From: Myxococcales bacterium 68-20
Lineage (GTDB): Bacteria > Myxococcota_A > Polyangia > Polyangiales > Polyangiaceae
Assembly (NCBI GenBank): GCA_001899635.1
Contig: MKVQ01000015.1
Span: 207,223-271,222 of the forward strand
DNA length: 64,000 nt
Direction: 5' to 3'
Shown here: in pieces, positions 8,635 through 20,940 of the stretch
Numbering within the stretch: position 1 is the stretch's first letter
Layout: each line of letters opens with the position of its first letter
Position numbers and translations under genes: made by a program
Notes under the pieces: model-generated
What the model saw: only the letters and a program-made list of their open reading frames with translations
What the model was told of the DNA's origin: nothing
The model's database searches: none

Positions 8635-9837
8635 TCAGAGCGCGACGACGGAGACGTCGAGGATGTCGGGCGTGCACGTGCGGAGGGAGCGCTGGACGTC
8701 GACGTCCGGGACGCGGTCGACGTGGATCCGCGCGACCGCGGCCTTGCCACCGTCGAAGACGATGTTCTCCATCTCCTGGACGTTGATCCCGCCGCGCTTG
8801 AGGCAGTCGAATACGGCGGCGAGGACGCCGACGCGATCGTAGTGGCGAACGGCCACGAGGTGAGTGGCGAGCGTCTTGGTCGCGAGGTTGACGACGTTCG
8901 CAGGCCGGCCCGATTCCTTGTAGAGACCTACGATCCGTACCGTCTCGGTCGCGATCGCCTCCTGCGCCTGGTCGGTCGATGCGCCGATGTGATGGGTCCC
9001 GATGACGCCGGGCAAGGCGAAGATCGGCGCGTCGACGGCGCCACTCCCGCCCGCGGGCTCCTCGGCGAAGACGTCGAGACCGGCGCGGATGCCGCGCTCC
9101 TTCACCGCGCGCTCGAGCGCGGCCTGATCGACGACCTCTGCGCGCGACGTGTTGAGGAAAAACGCGCCCGGCTTCATCGAGGCGAAGACGCCGTCTCCGA
9201 CGAGGCCGCGCGTATCGGGCGTGAGCGCGAGGTGCACGGAGAGGATGTCGGAGGCGGCGGCGACCTCCGTGACCGTCGGCTTCGCGACGACGCCGAGCTC
9301 GTCGGCGAGGGCAGGGCCGAGCGTCCGGCTCCAGGCGACGACGTTCATCCCGAACGCGCGCGCGCGGCGGATGACCTCGCGGCCGATCATGCCGGTGCCG
9401 AGCACGCCGAGGGTGCGCCCGTAGAGCCCGCGCGCCTTGCTGTAGTCCTTCTTGTTCCACCGGCCGCCGCGCAGGTCTGCGGAGGCGTCGACGACGTGCC
9501 GGTCGAGCGCGAGGAGGAGAGCGAACGTGAGCTCGGCGACGGCGACGGCGTTCTTGCCGGGGCAGTTCGCGACCCAGATCCCGCGTTCGCTCGCCGCCTC
9601 GACATCGATCGTGTTGGTACCGGCGCCGGCGCGGACGACGAGAGAGAGCTTGCCCCTCTCGAGCATCGGGCGCGTCACCTTCGTCGAGCGCACCACGAGG
9701 ACGTCGGCGCTCGTCCGCTCGACCGCCGCGAGGAGCTCGTCGCCGGTCGCATCGGGCTCGTAGACGACCTCGCAGCCGATCTCGGCGAGCCCACGACGCC
9801 CCGAGTCCTCGAACTTGTCAGCGACGAGCACCTTCAT
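8635..9837 (-). CDS. serA: D-3-phosphoglycerate dehydrogenase-like protein with ACT domain
   Basis: 400 residues. D-isomer-specific 2-hydroxyacid dehydrogenase: NAD-binding LGVLGTGMIGREVIRRA, acidic/arginine region SVHLALTPDTRGLVGDG, and catalytic His in GVIGTHHIGAST. The last 80 residues look like an ACT regulatory domain (DRVGVLAAVFDCLKRGGINV), the usual serine-sensing module. SerA oxidises 3-phosphoglycerate to start serine synthesis. It lacks the intervening ASB domain of the long form. The frame stays open far upstream, but ATG 9837 begins exactly where the family begins (MKVLVADKF), with TATGCT 6 nt before it. No other serine genes are in the window, so a different 2-hydroxyacid substrate remains possible. 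Confidence 0.88.
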   Translation of the reverse strand: MKVLVADKFEDSGRRGLAEIGCEVVYEPDATGDELLAAVERTSADVLVVRSTKVTRPMLERGKLSLVVRAGAGTNTIDVEAASERGIWVANCPGKNAVAVAELTFALLLALDRHVVDASADLRGGRWNKKDYSKARGLYGRTLGVLGTGMIGREVIRRARAFGMNVVAWSRTLGPALADELGVVAKPTVTEVAAASDILSVHLALTPDTRGLVGDGVFASMKPGAFFLNTSRAEVVDQAALERAVKERGIRAGLDVFAEEPAGGSGAVDAPIFALPGVIGTHHIGASTDQAQEAIATETVRIVGLYKESGRPANVVNLATKTLATHLVAVRHYDRVGVLAAVFDCLKRGGINVQEMENIVFDGGKAAVARIHVDRVPDVDVQRSLRTCTPDILDVSVVAL

Positions 9838-9843
9838 GCGCGA

Positions 9844-9849
9844 AGCATA
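9844..9849 (-). promoter_or_regulatory. -10 hexamer TATGCT of serA
   Basis: TATGCT on the minus strand, 6 nt before the ATG at 9837, compatible with a leaderless transcript. Confidence 0.5.
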
Positions 9850-9923
9850 GGTCAGCCGCCGCCCGAGGGCATGCCGGACGACGCCGCCGCGGCGCCCGAT
9901 CGATGGATGTATGGCTCGGTGCG

Positions 9924-10538
9924 TCAGCCGTAGATCTTCTTCCACGAGGGCCGCGCCTGGACGCGTCCGAGCCAGCTGGCGACCGCCGGGAACGCCTCGA
10001 GCGAGACGCCGAGCATCGACGCGAAGCCGAGCGCCGGCGCGATGGAGAGGTCGGCGATCCCGAACGGGCCGCCGAGGTATTCGCGCTGCGTCTCCTTCAA
10101 ATGGAGCTCGACGCCGCCGAGGCTCCGGTCGACCTCTGCACGCGACTCCTCGACGATCCGCGGGAGGCGCTGGTCCTCGGGGAGACGGATCGTGTGCGCG
10201 AAGATCCGCGCCATCGCCGGCGACAGGTGCGCCGCATTCATGAACATCCAGCGGGCGACGTCGCCGCGCTCGGCCGGGAGCTTGCCCGCGAAGAGTCGAT
10301 CGGGATGTTTCTCCGCGAGATAGACGAGGATGGCGTTCGACTCCCAGAGGACGATGTCGCCGTCGACGAGGGTGGGCACGCGCGCCGTCGGATTGAGCTT
10401 CCGGTAGGCGTCGCTCTTCTGCTGTCCGCTCATGAGATCGACGGGCTCGAGCCGGTAGTCGGATCCGGTCTCCTCGAGAGCGAGCAGGGCGCGGCGGGTG
10501 TTCGGTGACATCGGGAAGCCATGGAGCACGATGGTCAT
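9924..10538 (-). CDS. Glutathione S-transferase family protein
   Basis: 204 residues, normal GST length. Thioredoxin-like N-terminal domain with PMSPNTRRALLALEE near the start, the cis-proline RVPTL and the glutathione-binding ESNAILVYLAEKH; then an all-helical C-terminal domain with FGIADLSIAPAL. Cytosolic, predicted to conjugate glutathione to electrophiles or to act in dehalogenation or isomerisation; the substrate cannot be deduced. TAGGAT lies 8 nt before the ATG. It is divergent from the dihydropyrimidinase-type gene, with about 155 bp between the two starts. Confidence 0.9.
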   Translation of the reverse strand: MTIVLHGFPMSPNTRRALLALEETGSDYRLEPVDLMSGQQKSDAYRKLNPTARVPTLVDGDIVLWESNAILVYLAEKHPDRLFAGKLPAERGDVARWMFMNAAHLSPAMARIFAHTIRLPEDQRLPRIVEESRAEVDRSLGGVELHLKETQREYLGGPFGIADLSIAPALGFASMLGVSLEAFPAVASWLGRVQARPSWKKIYG

Positions 10539-10546
10539 GGGCGCGC

Positions 10547-10552
10547 ATCCTA
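10547..10552 (-). promoter_or_regulatory. -10 hexamer TAGGAT of the GST gene
   Basis: TAGGAT on the minus strand, 8 nt before the ATG at 10538. Confidence 0.5.
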
Positions 10553-10678
10553 CGCGTCTCGTGCGTCGCCGCGACTCCCTCCGTGCTGACGCGGAGCGGC
10601 GACGTGGGGCGGCGGATCGCCCGAAATAGGGAGGGGAGGCAATCGATCGTTCGGTGTCGACGTGCGGTTCGCCGCGGG

Positions 10679-10684
10679 TATCAT
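10679..10684 (+). promoter_or_regulatory. -10 hexamer TATCAT of the dihydropyrimidinase gene
   Basis: TATCAT 10 nt before the ATG at 10695; it argues against the upstream GTG at 10662, which would lie before the hexamer. Confidence 0.45.
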
Positions 10685-10694
10685 CGACCGCCAC

Positions 10695-12089
10695 ATGACG
10701 CGCACGCTCATCAAGGGAGGGACCGTGGTCACCGCGGTCGACACGTTCAAGGCCGATGTCGCGATCGTGGGTGAGAAGATCGCCGCGATCTTCGGACCCG
10801 ACGCTGCGCCTGCGGGGCCGTGGGACACGACGATCGACGCGACCGGCAAGTTCGTCCTGCCGGGCGGCATCGATGCGCACACGCACATGGACATGCCGTT
10901 CGGCGGCACCACCGCGTCCGACGACTTCGAGACCGGGACCCGCGCAGGCGCGTACGGCGGCACGACGTGCATCGTCGACTTCGCGATCCAGGCGAAGGGC
11001 GATCCGCTCCGTCGCGGCCTCGACGCCTGGCATGCGAAGGCCGAGGGCAAGGCGGCGGCGGACTACGCCTTCCACATGATCATGACCGACGTGAACGACC
11101 AGACAATCCCCGAGATGGGCCAGGTCGTGAGCGAAGGCGTCACGTCGTTCAAGATGTTCATGGCGTACCCCGGCGTGCTCCACGTCGACGACGGCCAGAT
11201 CTTCCGCGGGATGCAGCGCGCGAGCGAGCTCGGTGCGCTCATCTGCATGCACGCCGAGAACGGGATCCCGATCGACATCCTCGTCGCCCAGGCGATCGCC
11301 AAGGGGCACACCGCGCCGATCTATCACGCGCTCACCCGCCCGCAGATCGCCGAGGCCGAAGGAACGCATCGCGCGATCTGCCTCGCGGAGATGGCCGGCG
11401 CGCCCGTGTACCTCGTTCACCTCTCGGCCGAGCGCGCGCTGAAGCAGGTGGTCGAGGCGCGTGACCGTGGCCTGCCCGCCTACGCGGAGACGTGCCCGCA
11501 GTATCTGTTCCTCTCGCAAGACGATCTCGCGCGCCCGGACTTCGAGGGCGCGAAGTACGTCTGCACGCCGCCGCTCCGCCCGGCGAGCATGCAGGAGGAC
11601 CTGTGGCGAGGGCTCAGGACGAACGACCTCCAGGTCGTCTCGACCGATCACTGCCCGTTCTGCCAGAAGGGGCAGAAGGAGCTCGGCAAGGACAACTTCG
11701 CCAAGATCCCGAACGGCATGCCCGGCGTCGAGACGCGCCTCTACCTGCTCTGGGACGGCGGAGTCCGGACGGGTCGCATCTCGATGAACCGCTTCGTCGA
11801 GATCACGTCGACGGCGCCGGCGAAGATCTTCGGCCTCTACCCACGGAAGGGAACGATCGCGGTCGGAGCCGACGCCGACGTCCTCGTCTGGGACGGCGAG
11901 AAGCGGCACGAGCTCAGCGAGAAGACGCTCCACATGCGCGTCGACTACTCGCCGTACGAGGGGCGTGAGGTCGTCGGCGCGCCGACGCATGTTCTGTCGC
12001 GCGGCAAGGTCATCGTCGAGAACGGGACGTACGTCGGCAAGAAGGGCCACGGACGCTTCGTGAAGCGTGGGACGTTCAACCTGATGTGA
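10695..12089 (+). CDS. Dihydropyrimidinase / D-hydantoinase
   Basis: 464 residues, the normal size. Cyclic amidohydrolase that opens dihydrouracil, dihydrothymine or 5-substituted hydantoins to N-carbamoyl amino acids. Metal site: GIDAHTHMDMPF supplies the first His pair, GVTSFKMFMAYPG carries the lysine expected to be carboxylated, HAENG and YLVHLSAERAL supply further His, and VSTDHCPF holds the catalytic Asp. Substrate-loop residues around YAETCPQYL are conserved. The chosen ATG follows a TATCAT hexamer; a GTG 33 nt upstream is the alternative. No dihydropyrimidine dehydrogenase or beta-ureidopropionase is visible, but an NCS1 permease of the right class lies 10 kb away on the other strand. 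Confidence 0.93.
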   Translation: MTRTLIKGGTVVTAVDTFKADVAIVGEKIAAIFGPDAAPAGPWDTTIDATGKFVLPGGIDAHTHMDMPFGGTTASDDFETGTRAGAYGGTTCIVDFAIQAKGDPLRRGLDAWHAKAEGKAAADYAFHMIMTDVNDQTIPEMGQVVSEGVTSFKMFMAYPGVLHVDDGQIFRGMQRASELGALICMHAENGIPIDILVAQAIAKGHTAPIYHALTRPQIAEAEGTHRAICLAEMAGAPVYLVHLSAERALKQVVEARDRGLPAYAETCPQYLFLSQDDLARPDFEGAKYVCTPPLRPASMQEDLWRGLRTNDLQVVSTDHCPFCQKGQKELGKDNFAKIPNGMPGVETRLYLLWDGGVRTGRISMNRFVEITSTAPAKIFGLYPRKGTIAVGADADVLVWDGEKRHELSEKTLHMRVDYSPYEGREVVGAPTHVLSRGKVIVENGTYVGKKGHGRFVKRGTFNLM

Positions 12090-12349
12090 CGCGCCGCCGG
12101 CAGGCTGCGTGCGCTCGCCGTGCTGACCCGCGAACGGCGCGGCCTGCCTACATCGGTGACGACGAGCTCGTCCGGAGAGGCGAGGCGGCGCGCGTGCGTC
12201 TGTCGGGGCTTGCGGCCGAGGTCCGCGCGAAAATGAGCCCGGCCCTTGTCGAACGGGCCTCGAAGAAACAAAATGACGGCGTCGAGCGTCTTTTGGGGTG
12301 TCCGTACGTACGAGGTCCGAGGCGGCATGACGCCGGCAAGGAGAGTCCG

Positions 12350-12781
12350 ATGAGCGAGCGTTATGTCAGGCCGACGATTGCGGGGTGGCTCACCTCCACG
12401 CTGATCGCTCCCTGGATTTCCGTCTACGGCGCGGTGACGGCGTTCGCTGCGCTCGGCGTCGACTGGGGCCTCTTCGGGAAGATCGCCGGATGGGCCGTCG
12501 GGATGCTCGTCGGCAGCGTCTGGGCCTTCGCGTTCTGCCTCATGCTCGTGCTCATCGACGTCGCCCTCCTCGCGGTGCGTGTGCGCACGCTGCCCGCGGG
12601 CAAGCGTGGCTGGGGCACCGCCTTCGCTGCGCCGCTGATGGTCTTCGGGATCTACGGGATCGCGCCGCCGCACACGTTCTGGCACTACGGTGGCTGGGGC
12701 ATCGCCGCGGCGATCTTCGCGCCGATGGCGGTCGTCGCCCTGCTCGTTCGGCTCTTCGCCGGACGCAAGCCGCCGCGCTGA
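12350..12781 (+). CDS. Hypothetical four-helix membrane protein
   Basis: 143 residues from ATG 12350, chosen because AGGAG lies at the right distance upstream (about 12340) and because the longer frame has no membrane-like or conserved content. Four hydrophobic segments are visible (around PWISVYGAVTAF, GKIAGWAVGMLVGSVWAF, FAAPLMVFGIYGIA, and WGIAAAIFAPMAVVALL), with an Arg/Lys-rich tail GRKPPR. No family recognised. It sits between the hydantoinase and the barrel protein, on the same strand, with its own ribosome site. Confidence 0.7.
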   Translation: MSERYVRPTIAGWLTSTLIAPWISVYGAVTAFAALGVDWGLFGKIAGWAVGMLVGSVWAFAFCLMLVLIDVALLAVRVRTLPAGKRGWGTAFAAPLMVFGIYGIAPPHTFWHYGGWGIAAAIFAPMAVVALLVRLFAGRKPPR

Positions 12782-12810
12782 TCACAGGCCGCGCGCGTCA
12801 CGAATGCGAG

Positions 12811-12816
12811 TATCCT
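12811..12816 (+). promoter_or_regulatory. -10 hexamer TATCCT of the barrel-protein gene
   Basis: TATCCT 7 nt before the GTG start at 12824; it supports that non-ATG start. Confidence 0.45.
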
Positions 12817-12823
12817 GCCGCGC

Positions 12824-14257
12824 GTGACGCGTTCGGTTCGTGGAGGGGGGCCTCTCGACGGGGCTGACCTCACGAAGGCCTGCGCGACCGTCGCCGCGGG
12901 CCTCGTGCTTTTGTGCAGCGCCGAGGCAAAGGCGGGAGGTCCGCTCGGCCCGCCCGGATCGCGGGTCCAGACGAGCCGGTACACGGTCGATCTCTTCCAG
13001 GGACCGATCCTCGCGTCCTCGCGCATCACCGCGCTCGCAGGGGCGTACACCGCGATCGCGGAAGGGACGGAGGGGATCCCGTTCAATCCTGCCGCCGCGT
13101 CGTTCCGGCCGCCGTATTCGACGACACGCGACGACTACGATCTCACCGCCGGGCTCACGCTCCCGGCATCCGTCAAGGGCAGCGACTTCGACAACGACGG
13201 CAAGGTCGGGTTCACCTACGACAAGTTCTTCTGGCTGACGTTCGGCGGGCTGCTCCAGCACGATCGGCTCGGCTTCGGCATGACGGTCTCGTTCCAGCAG
13301 TACGAGCTCGGTGTCCCCGGAACGCCTGTCCGCCTGCCGAGCTCGGACGAGGTCATCGCCAGCGTGACCGCGCGTCTCATCCGACTCGATCCCGTCGTCT
13401 CGTACGGGTTCCTCCGGGATCAGCTCCACCTCGGCGCCGGTGTCCGTTTCACCGGCTTCTACGGCATCGGCAATACCGGCCTGGTCGGCGGGACCGTCGA
13501 CAACGAGCGGTTGCTCCTCAACTCGAACACCGCGGGTGTTCAAGCCGGCGCGCTCTGGGCGCCGCACGGTCTTCCGCTCCGCGTCGGCGGCGCCGCGCGC
13601 TCGCCCCAGATCTCCACCCAGAGCGACGAGGGACGCATCACCGCGAACGCCGCCGGCGATCGTGTGGTCGGCAACGTGTACCTCCCTCAGCGCGTCGAGC
13701 TCCCGTGGGAGGTCGAGGCGGGCGTCGCGGTCCAGCTCTGGAAGCGTCCGTTCAACATCCCGTGGCAGGACGAGGCGAAGGTCCCGAAGGAAGACACGGA
13801 GCGCTGGCGTCGGGACAAGAACGGACAGCCCGAGCCGCACCACCAGGCGGCGCGCCGGCTGCTCGCGGCGCGGTACGCCGAGATCCCACGCGAGCGTGTC
13901 CTGCTCTCGTTCTCCGCGCTCGTGAGCGGACCCGTGAAGGACGCCATCGGCGTCGAGTCGATGCTCTCGCAGACGGTCGACCGATCCGGCGAGCGCACCG
14001 TCGTCACGGTCCGCGGCGGCGCCGAGGCAGAGGTGATCCCGAACTGGCTCGTGCTCCGCGCCGGCTCGTATCTCGAGCCGACCCGCTTCCGCGGGGGCGA
14101 GACGCGCCTCCACGGCACCGGCGGCTTCGCGCTCCGCGTCCTCCGGTGGTCGATGTTCGGGCTGTTCGACGAGAACACGCTCTTCCGCGTCAGCTTCGCG
14201 GTCGACGGCGCGCGCGACTACTTCGGCTGGAGCGTCGGCGCCGGACTGTTCCGCTGA
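12824..14257 (+). CDS. Outer-membrane beta-barrel protein, FadL/OMPP1-like
   Basis: 477 residues beginning at GTG. A Sec signal peptide is visible (ATVAAGLVLLCSAEAKA, cleavage near residue 38). Next comes SSRITALAGAYTAIAEGTEG and IPFNPAAASF, the pattern found at the plug/N-terminus of FadL-type hydrophobic-compound channels and PorV-like proteins. The remainder alternates polar and apolar residues with many Gly/Tyr/Phe and ends in an aromatic-rich strand, as barrels do. A long periplasmic or extracellular acidic/basic stretch (around DEAKVPKEDTERWRRDKN) interrupts the barrel. Predicted role is passive uptake of hydrophobic molecules or assembly of surface proteins; the ligand is unknown. Confidence 0.75.
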   Translation: MTRSVRGGGPLDGADLTKACATVAAGLVLLCSAEAKAGGPLGPPGSRVQTSRYTVDLFQGPILASSRITALAGAYTAIAEGTEGIPFNPAAASFRPPYSTTRDDYDLTAGLTLPASVKGSDFDNDGKVGFTYDKFFWLTFGGLLQHDRLGFGMTVSFQQYELGVPGTPVRLPSSDEVIASVTARLIRLDPVVSYGFLRDQLHLGAGVRFTGFYGIGNTGLVGGTVDNERLLLNSNTAGVQAGALWAPHGLPLRVGGAARSPQISTQSDEGRITANAAGDRVVGNVYLPQRVELPWEVEAGVAVQLWKRPFNIPWQDEAKVPKEDTERWRRDKNGQPEPHHQAARRLLAARYAEIPRERVLLSFSALVSGPVKDAIGVESMLSQTVDRSGERTVVTVRGGAEAEVIPNWLVLRAGSYLEPTRFRGGETRLHGTGGFALRVLRWSMFGLFDENTLFRVSFAVDGARDYFGWSVGAGLFR

Positions 14258-14330
14258 GCCAGCTGCGCTCAGCGGGAGTGTGTCGAGGCGGTACCCGGAG
14301 CGGGACGGCTTCGTCTTCCGCTCGCTGAGC

Positions 14331-14370
14331 TTGGGTTCGCGCCCAACCACCCGCAGCGGTCGACCTTCGG
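14331..14370 (+). repeat. Interspersed hairpin repeat, copy 1
   Basis: A TTGGG/CCCAA hairpin followed by ACCACCCGCAGCGGTCGACC and TTCGG. Same layout as the copies near 18714, 26469, 40061 and 45255. It lies in the spacer between the barrel gene and a membrane-protein gene. Confidence 0.6.
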
Positions 14371-14407
14371 CCCTCGTTGAGTTGCGACGCCGGATCGCCA
14401 GCTGCAC

Positions 14408-14413
14408 TAGAGT
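14408..14413 (+). promoter_or_regulatory. -10 hexamer TAGAGT
   Basis: TAGAGT 10 nt before the ATG at 14424. Confidence 0.45.
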
Positions 14414-14423
14414 GCGCCCGATC

Positions 14424-14909
14424 ATGGATGAGCGAAGCGCGCAGCACACGCCGAGCGAGAGCGTGAGACCGATCGGATGGAAGGCGGCGGTGCTCGTCCC
14501 CGTTGCCATCGCACTGATCGCCTGGACGGTCTCGGGCTTTGCGGCGATCGTCCAGCCGTACCTGGCCGTCCGCTACGACCTCTGGTTCGAGGTCGCGATG
14601 ATCGTCGGGCAGGTGCTCGTCCAGTGGAGCGTGCTCTGGCGTCGCTCGTGGCGCGAGCGGATCGACTACGCGATCCTCTTCCTCATCGTGTCGAGCGTCG
14701 GCGCCGTCCTTCTCTGGCCGCTCCTCGCGCTGAATCGTCTCGCGCCGGTGACCGTCCCCGTCGCGCTTGGTTGGCTCGCGATCGTGGTCGCGGTCATGTT
14801 CCCGGTTCACTGGACGCTGGTCCGCCGCGCGAAGCTGCCGGTCGCGCTCTCTGCGACGTGGGCCGTCTACCGGGTGCTGCTCGTCCTCGCGATCGTGAAG
14901 CAGCCCTGA
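14424..14909 (+). CDS. Hypothetical four-helix inner-membrane protein
   Basis: 161 residues from ATG 14424 (the frame is open upstream, but TAGAGT 10 nt before this ATG marks the likely start). Four hydrophobic helices: AAVLVPVAIALIAWTVSGF, WFEVAMIVGQVLVQWSVL, YAILFLIVSSVGAVLLWPL, and PVALGWLAIVVAVMFPV, followed by a final amphipathic stretch. No recognised family or catalytic motif. Confidence 0.65.
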   Translation: MDERSAQHTPSESVRPIGWKAAVLVPVAIALIAWTVSGFAAIVQPYLAVRYDLWFEVAMIVGQVLVQWSVLWRRSWRERIDYAILFLIVSSVGAVLLWPLLALNRLAPVTVPVALGWLAIVVAVMFPVHWTLVRRAKLPVALSATWAVYRVLLVLAIVKQP

Positions 14910-15142
14910 CGAGGAGCGGCGCGGGGCAGCCCGGCAAGGGCACCGTCCCGTGCGATTCGCGACGAGCGAGCCTCGCGGGGGTGATCTGGATCGCGAACGG
15001 CGGCCCGGGGGGATCCCCGTCCGGTGGGAACCGGCCGTGTTGGCCCGCAAGCAACCGGTAGTTCCAGCGGTGGGCGGCGGGCGCGGTCGGCATCGGGCTT
15101 GCTCCGAGGCGGTGCATGCATCGTACGGCCATCGTCACGCGG

Positions 15143-15733
15143 ATGGATGCGGACGAGACTCTGGACCTGCCCGTCGTATCGCCGGCGGCCTTGCCGCGGA
15201 CCTCGTTCACGCTGCGGTTCGTCTCGGGGCCGGACGTGGGCCGCGTGCTCGTCCTCGACCCCACGCGCCCGCCTCACGCCGTGCTCGGCCAGGCAAGCTC
15301 GTGCGCGATCCAGCTCAGCGATCCGCACGTCTCGCGGAGACACATCGCGCTCACCGCGACCCCGACGCATGTCCTCCTCGTCGATCTCGGGTCGACCAAC
15401 GGCACGCGCGTGAACGGCGTCCTCGTCCGCGAGGCGCGTCTCCGCGGCGGCGAGACGATCTCGATCGGAAGCACGATCATCGGCGTCGAGACGGACGACG
15501 TTTTGGCCGCGAACGCACCCGGGACGCTGCCACCGCCGGCCGACGACTTCGTGAGCACCGTGCTCGCGGAGCAGCTCCCGTTCACCGAGGCACGCCATCG
15601 CGTCGTTGCGGAGTTCGAGCGGCGCTACGTCGATGACCTCCTCGCGCGTCACAACGGCAACGTCACACACGCCGCGCGTGCGAGCGGCATCGCGCATCGT
15701 TACTTCCAGCTCGTGCGCGCGCGTTCGCGCTGA
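15143..15733 (+). CDS. FHA-domain protein with Fis-type C-terminal helix-turn-helix
   Basis: 196 residues from ATG 15143; ATG 15116 is an equally possible start. The FHA domain occupies roughly the first 110 residues: LGQASSCAIQLSDPHVSRRH and DLGSTNGTRVNG are the phosphothreonine-binding loops. The C-terminus (EFERRYVDDLLARHNGNVTH then AARASGI) matches the Fis-like DNA-binding end of sigma54 activators. The AAA+ ATPase module that normally sits between these two parts is absent; only about 40 residues join them. It could therefore bind DNA and a phosphorylated partner but not remodel sigma54 polymerase. No partner gene is adjacent. Regulatory role is inference from domains. Confidence 0.82.
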   Translation: MDADETLDLPVVSPAALPRTSFTLRFVSGPDVGRVLVLDPTRPPHAVLGQASSCAIQLSDPHVSRRHIALTATPTHVLLVDLGSTNGTRVNGVLVREARLRGGETISIGSTIIGVETDDVLAANAPGTLPPPADDFVSTVLAEQLPFTEARHRVVAEFERRYVDDLLARHNGNVTHAARASGIAHRYFQLVRARSR

Positions 15734-15814
15734 CGCGCTCGTGACTCCGGCGCGATCCGAGCACGCTCCGTCGTCGTTCCGGATCGGCGCAGCTGGGGCG
15801 CGCATCGGCCGCCG

Positions 15815-16030
15815 TCAGCTCGGGTCGTCTTCGCGTTCGAGCGCGACGAGCTCGTCGGCGAACGGCTCGAGCGCGAGCAGGTCGGGAAGGGCGATCACTC
15901 CGCCGCCACAGAGTTGCTCGAGCGCGTCCGCGCGCACCGGTGGCGGCGGCGGGTACGATCGGGGGCGGCGATGGCGCCGAGCGAGGTCGCGCGTGAAGCT
16001 CGCGAAGCGGAAATCGTCGAGGTCGATCAT
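15815..16030 (-). CDS. Small hypothetical protein
   Basis: 71 residues from ATG 16030; a frame with further upstream starts reaches 16111. Codon use fits local genes, with mostly G or C at third positions. The sequence has a Pro-run (YPPPPPVRADALEQL) and a Leu/Asp-rich C-terminus. No domain, signal peptide or helix is recognised. It lies between the FHA-HTH gene and a lipoprotein gene, convergent with the former. Confidence 0.45.
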   Translation of the reverse strand: MIDLDDFRFASFTRDLARRHRRPRSYPPPPPVRADALEQLCGGGVIALPDLLALEPFADELVALEREDDPS

Positions 16031-16303
16031 CGAGCCGCGCCGACAGCACACGACGTGCCGTAGCAACCGCCGGCGCGATCGCTCCTTCTCGAGCGGCATC
16101 GTGCACCGCATCGCTGGCGAAAGGCGCGCGATCCCGACGGGAGGCGGGGCGCGACCATGATCGTGCAGGTCGTACCCATCGCGGTCCGGCGCGAGCGACC
16201 GGAGCGCGTCGAGAGGCTGGTCGCGAATGCTCGCGGATCCTGAAATCGAGCGTGCGCTCGCGGTGCGGTGTGGACTTCGGCCGATCCGCGCTTGCGCGTC
16301 TGC

Positions 16304-16987
16304 TCAGCGGCGCGTGAAGCGGAGCGAGTAGCTGACGCCGGTACGGCCGCGCCCGACGAGCTTCGGGAACTCGACGTCCTCGAAGATTGCGACGACGCAG
16401 GGGACGAATCCCTCGCTGCCGCGCTTGTCGAGTGAGGAGCGCGGGTTCGACACCTTCGGCTTGCCGCCGGCTGCCTCGATGACGAGGTCGACGCCGACAT
16501 CGCCTTGCTTCGGCGGCGTCGTCACGTGCTTTGCCCAGCACTGCGCGAGCTCCGGGAAGCGTGGCTCCACGGCCTTCTTGAACGGCTCCTTCGTCGGCTC
16601 GTCGTACGGGCCGCCCGCGACGTGCATCCCGATCGTGACGACCTTGACCTTCGGATCCGCCGTCGCCGTGGACACCGCGGAAGAGGCAGCTCCGGCGTCG
16701 TCGGCCGGCGCGGTCGCGCCCACGGGAGATGACGGCGCACCGCCGTCCGCCGTCGAGGCGGCCGCGGGCGACACGTCGACCGCAGGCTTCGCTGCAGGCG
16801 CGTCGGGCGCATGCGCACCGCTGTCGTGGTTCGCGTCCGCGGGCGGTGCGGGCTCGGGTCGAGACGACGGCGCGCAGGCCGCGAGGGCGAGCGCTACGGC
16901 GAGAGGGAGAGAGGAAGGGGGAAGACGGGAAGGGGAGTGTTCGGCGCGTAGCACCGCACACTCCCGGTTTGCCGACCGCTTCGTCAT
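16304..16987 (-). CDS. Lipoprotein with AgmX/PglI-like C-terminal domain
   Basis: 227 residues. Signal peptide with lipobox LALAAC, so a lipid-anchored periplasmic or surface protein. An Ala/Pro/Asp-rich linker of about 90 residues follows. The C-terminal region has the spacing of the AgmX/PglI C-terminal domain found in myxobacterial motility and envelope proteins: FPELAQCWAKH, GDVGVDLVIEAAGGKP, GFVPCVVAIFEDVEFP, then a final beta strand SYSLRF. Two Cys in this domain (CW and PC) probably form a disulphide. Function unknown beyond envelope location. It follows argG on the same strand after 32 bp. Confidence 0.72.
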   Translation of the reverse strand: MTKRSANRECAVLRAEHSPSRLPPSSLPLAVALALAACAPSSRPEPAPPADANHDSGAHAPDAPAAKPAVDVSPAAASTADGGAPSSPVGATAPADDAGAASSAVSTATADPKVKVVTIGMHVAGGPYDEPTKEPFKKAVEPRFPELAQCWAKHVTTPPKQGDVGVDLVIEAAGGKPKVSNPRSSLDKRGSEGFVPCVVAIFEDVEFPKLVGRGRTGVSYSLRFTRR

Positions 16988-17019
16988 CCGTCGTCCCCCG
17001 ACTCAGTGTGAAGGCGCTC

Positions 17020-20906
<3,887 letters not shown>

Positions 20907-20940
20907 TTCGCGGCTCGCGCGAACATAGTGCGGTCCGCCC

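Noticed and set aside
9924-12050. Minus-strand frame joining the GST to the region opposite the dihydropyrimidinase
   Set aside because: Only the part up to 10538 matches a GST; the remainder is antisense to the hydantoinase-type gene.
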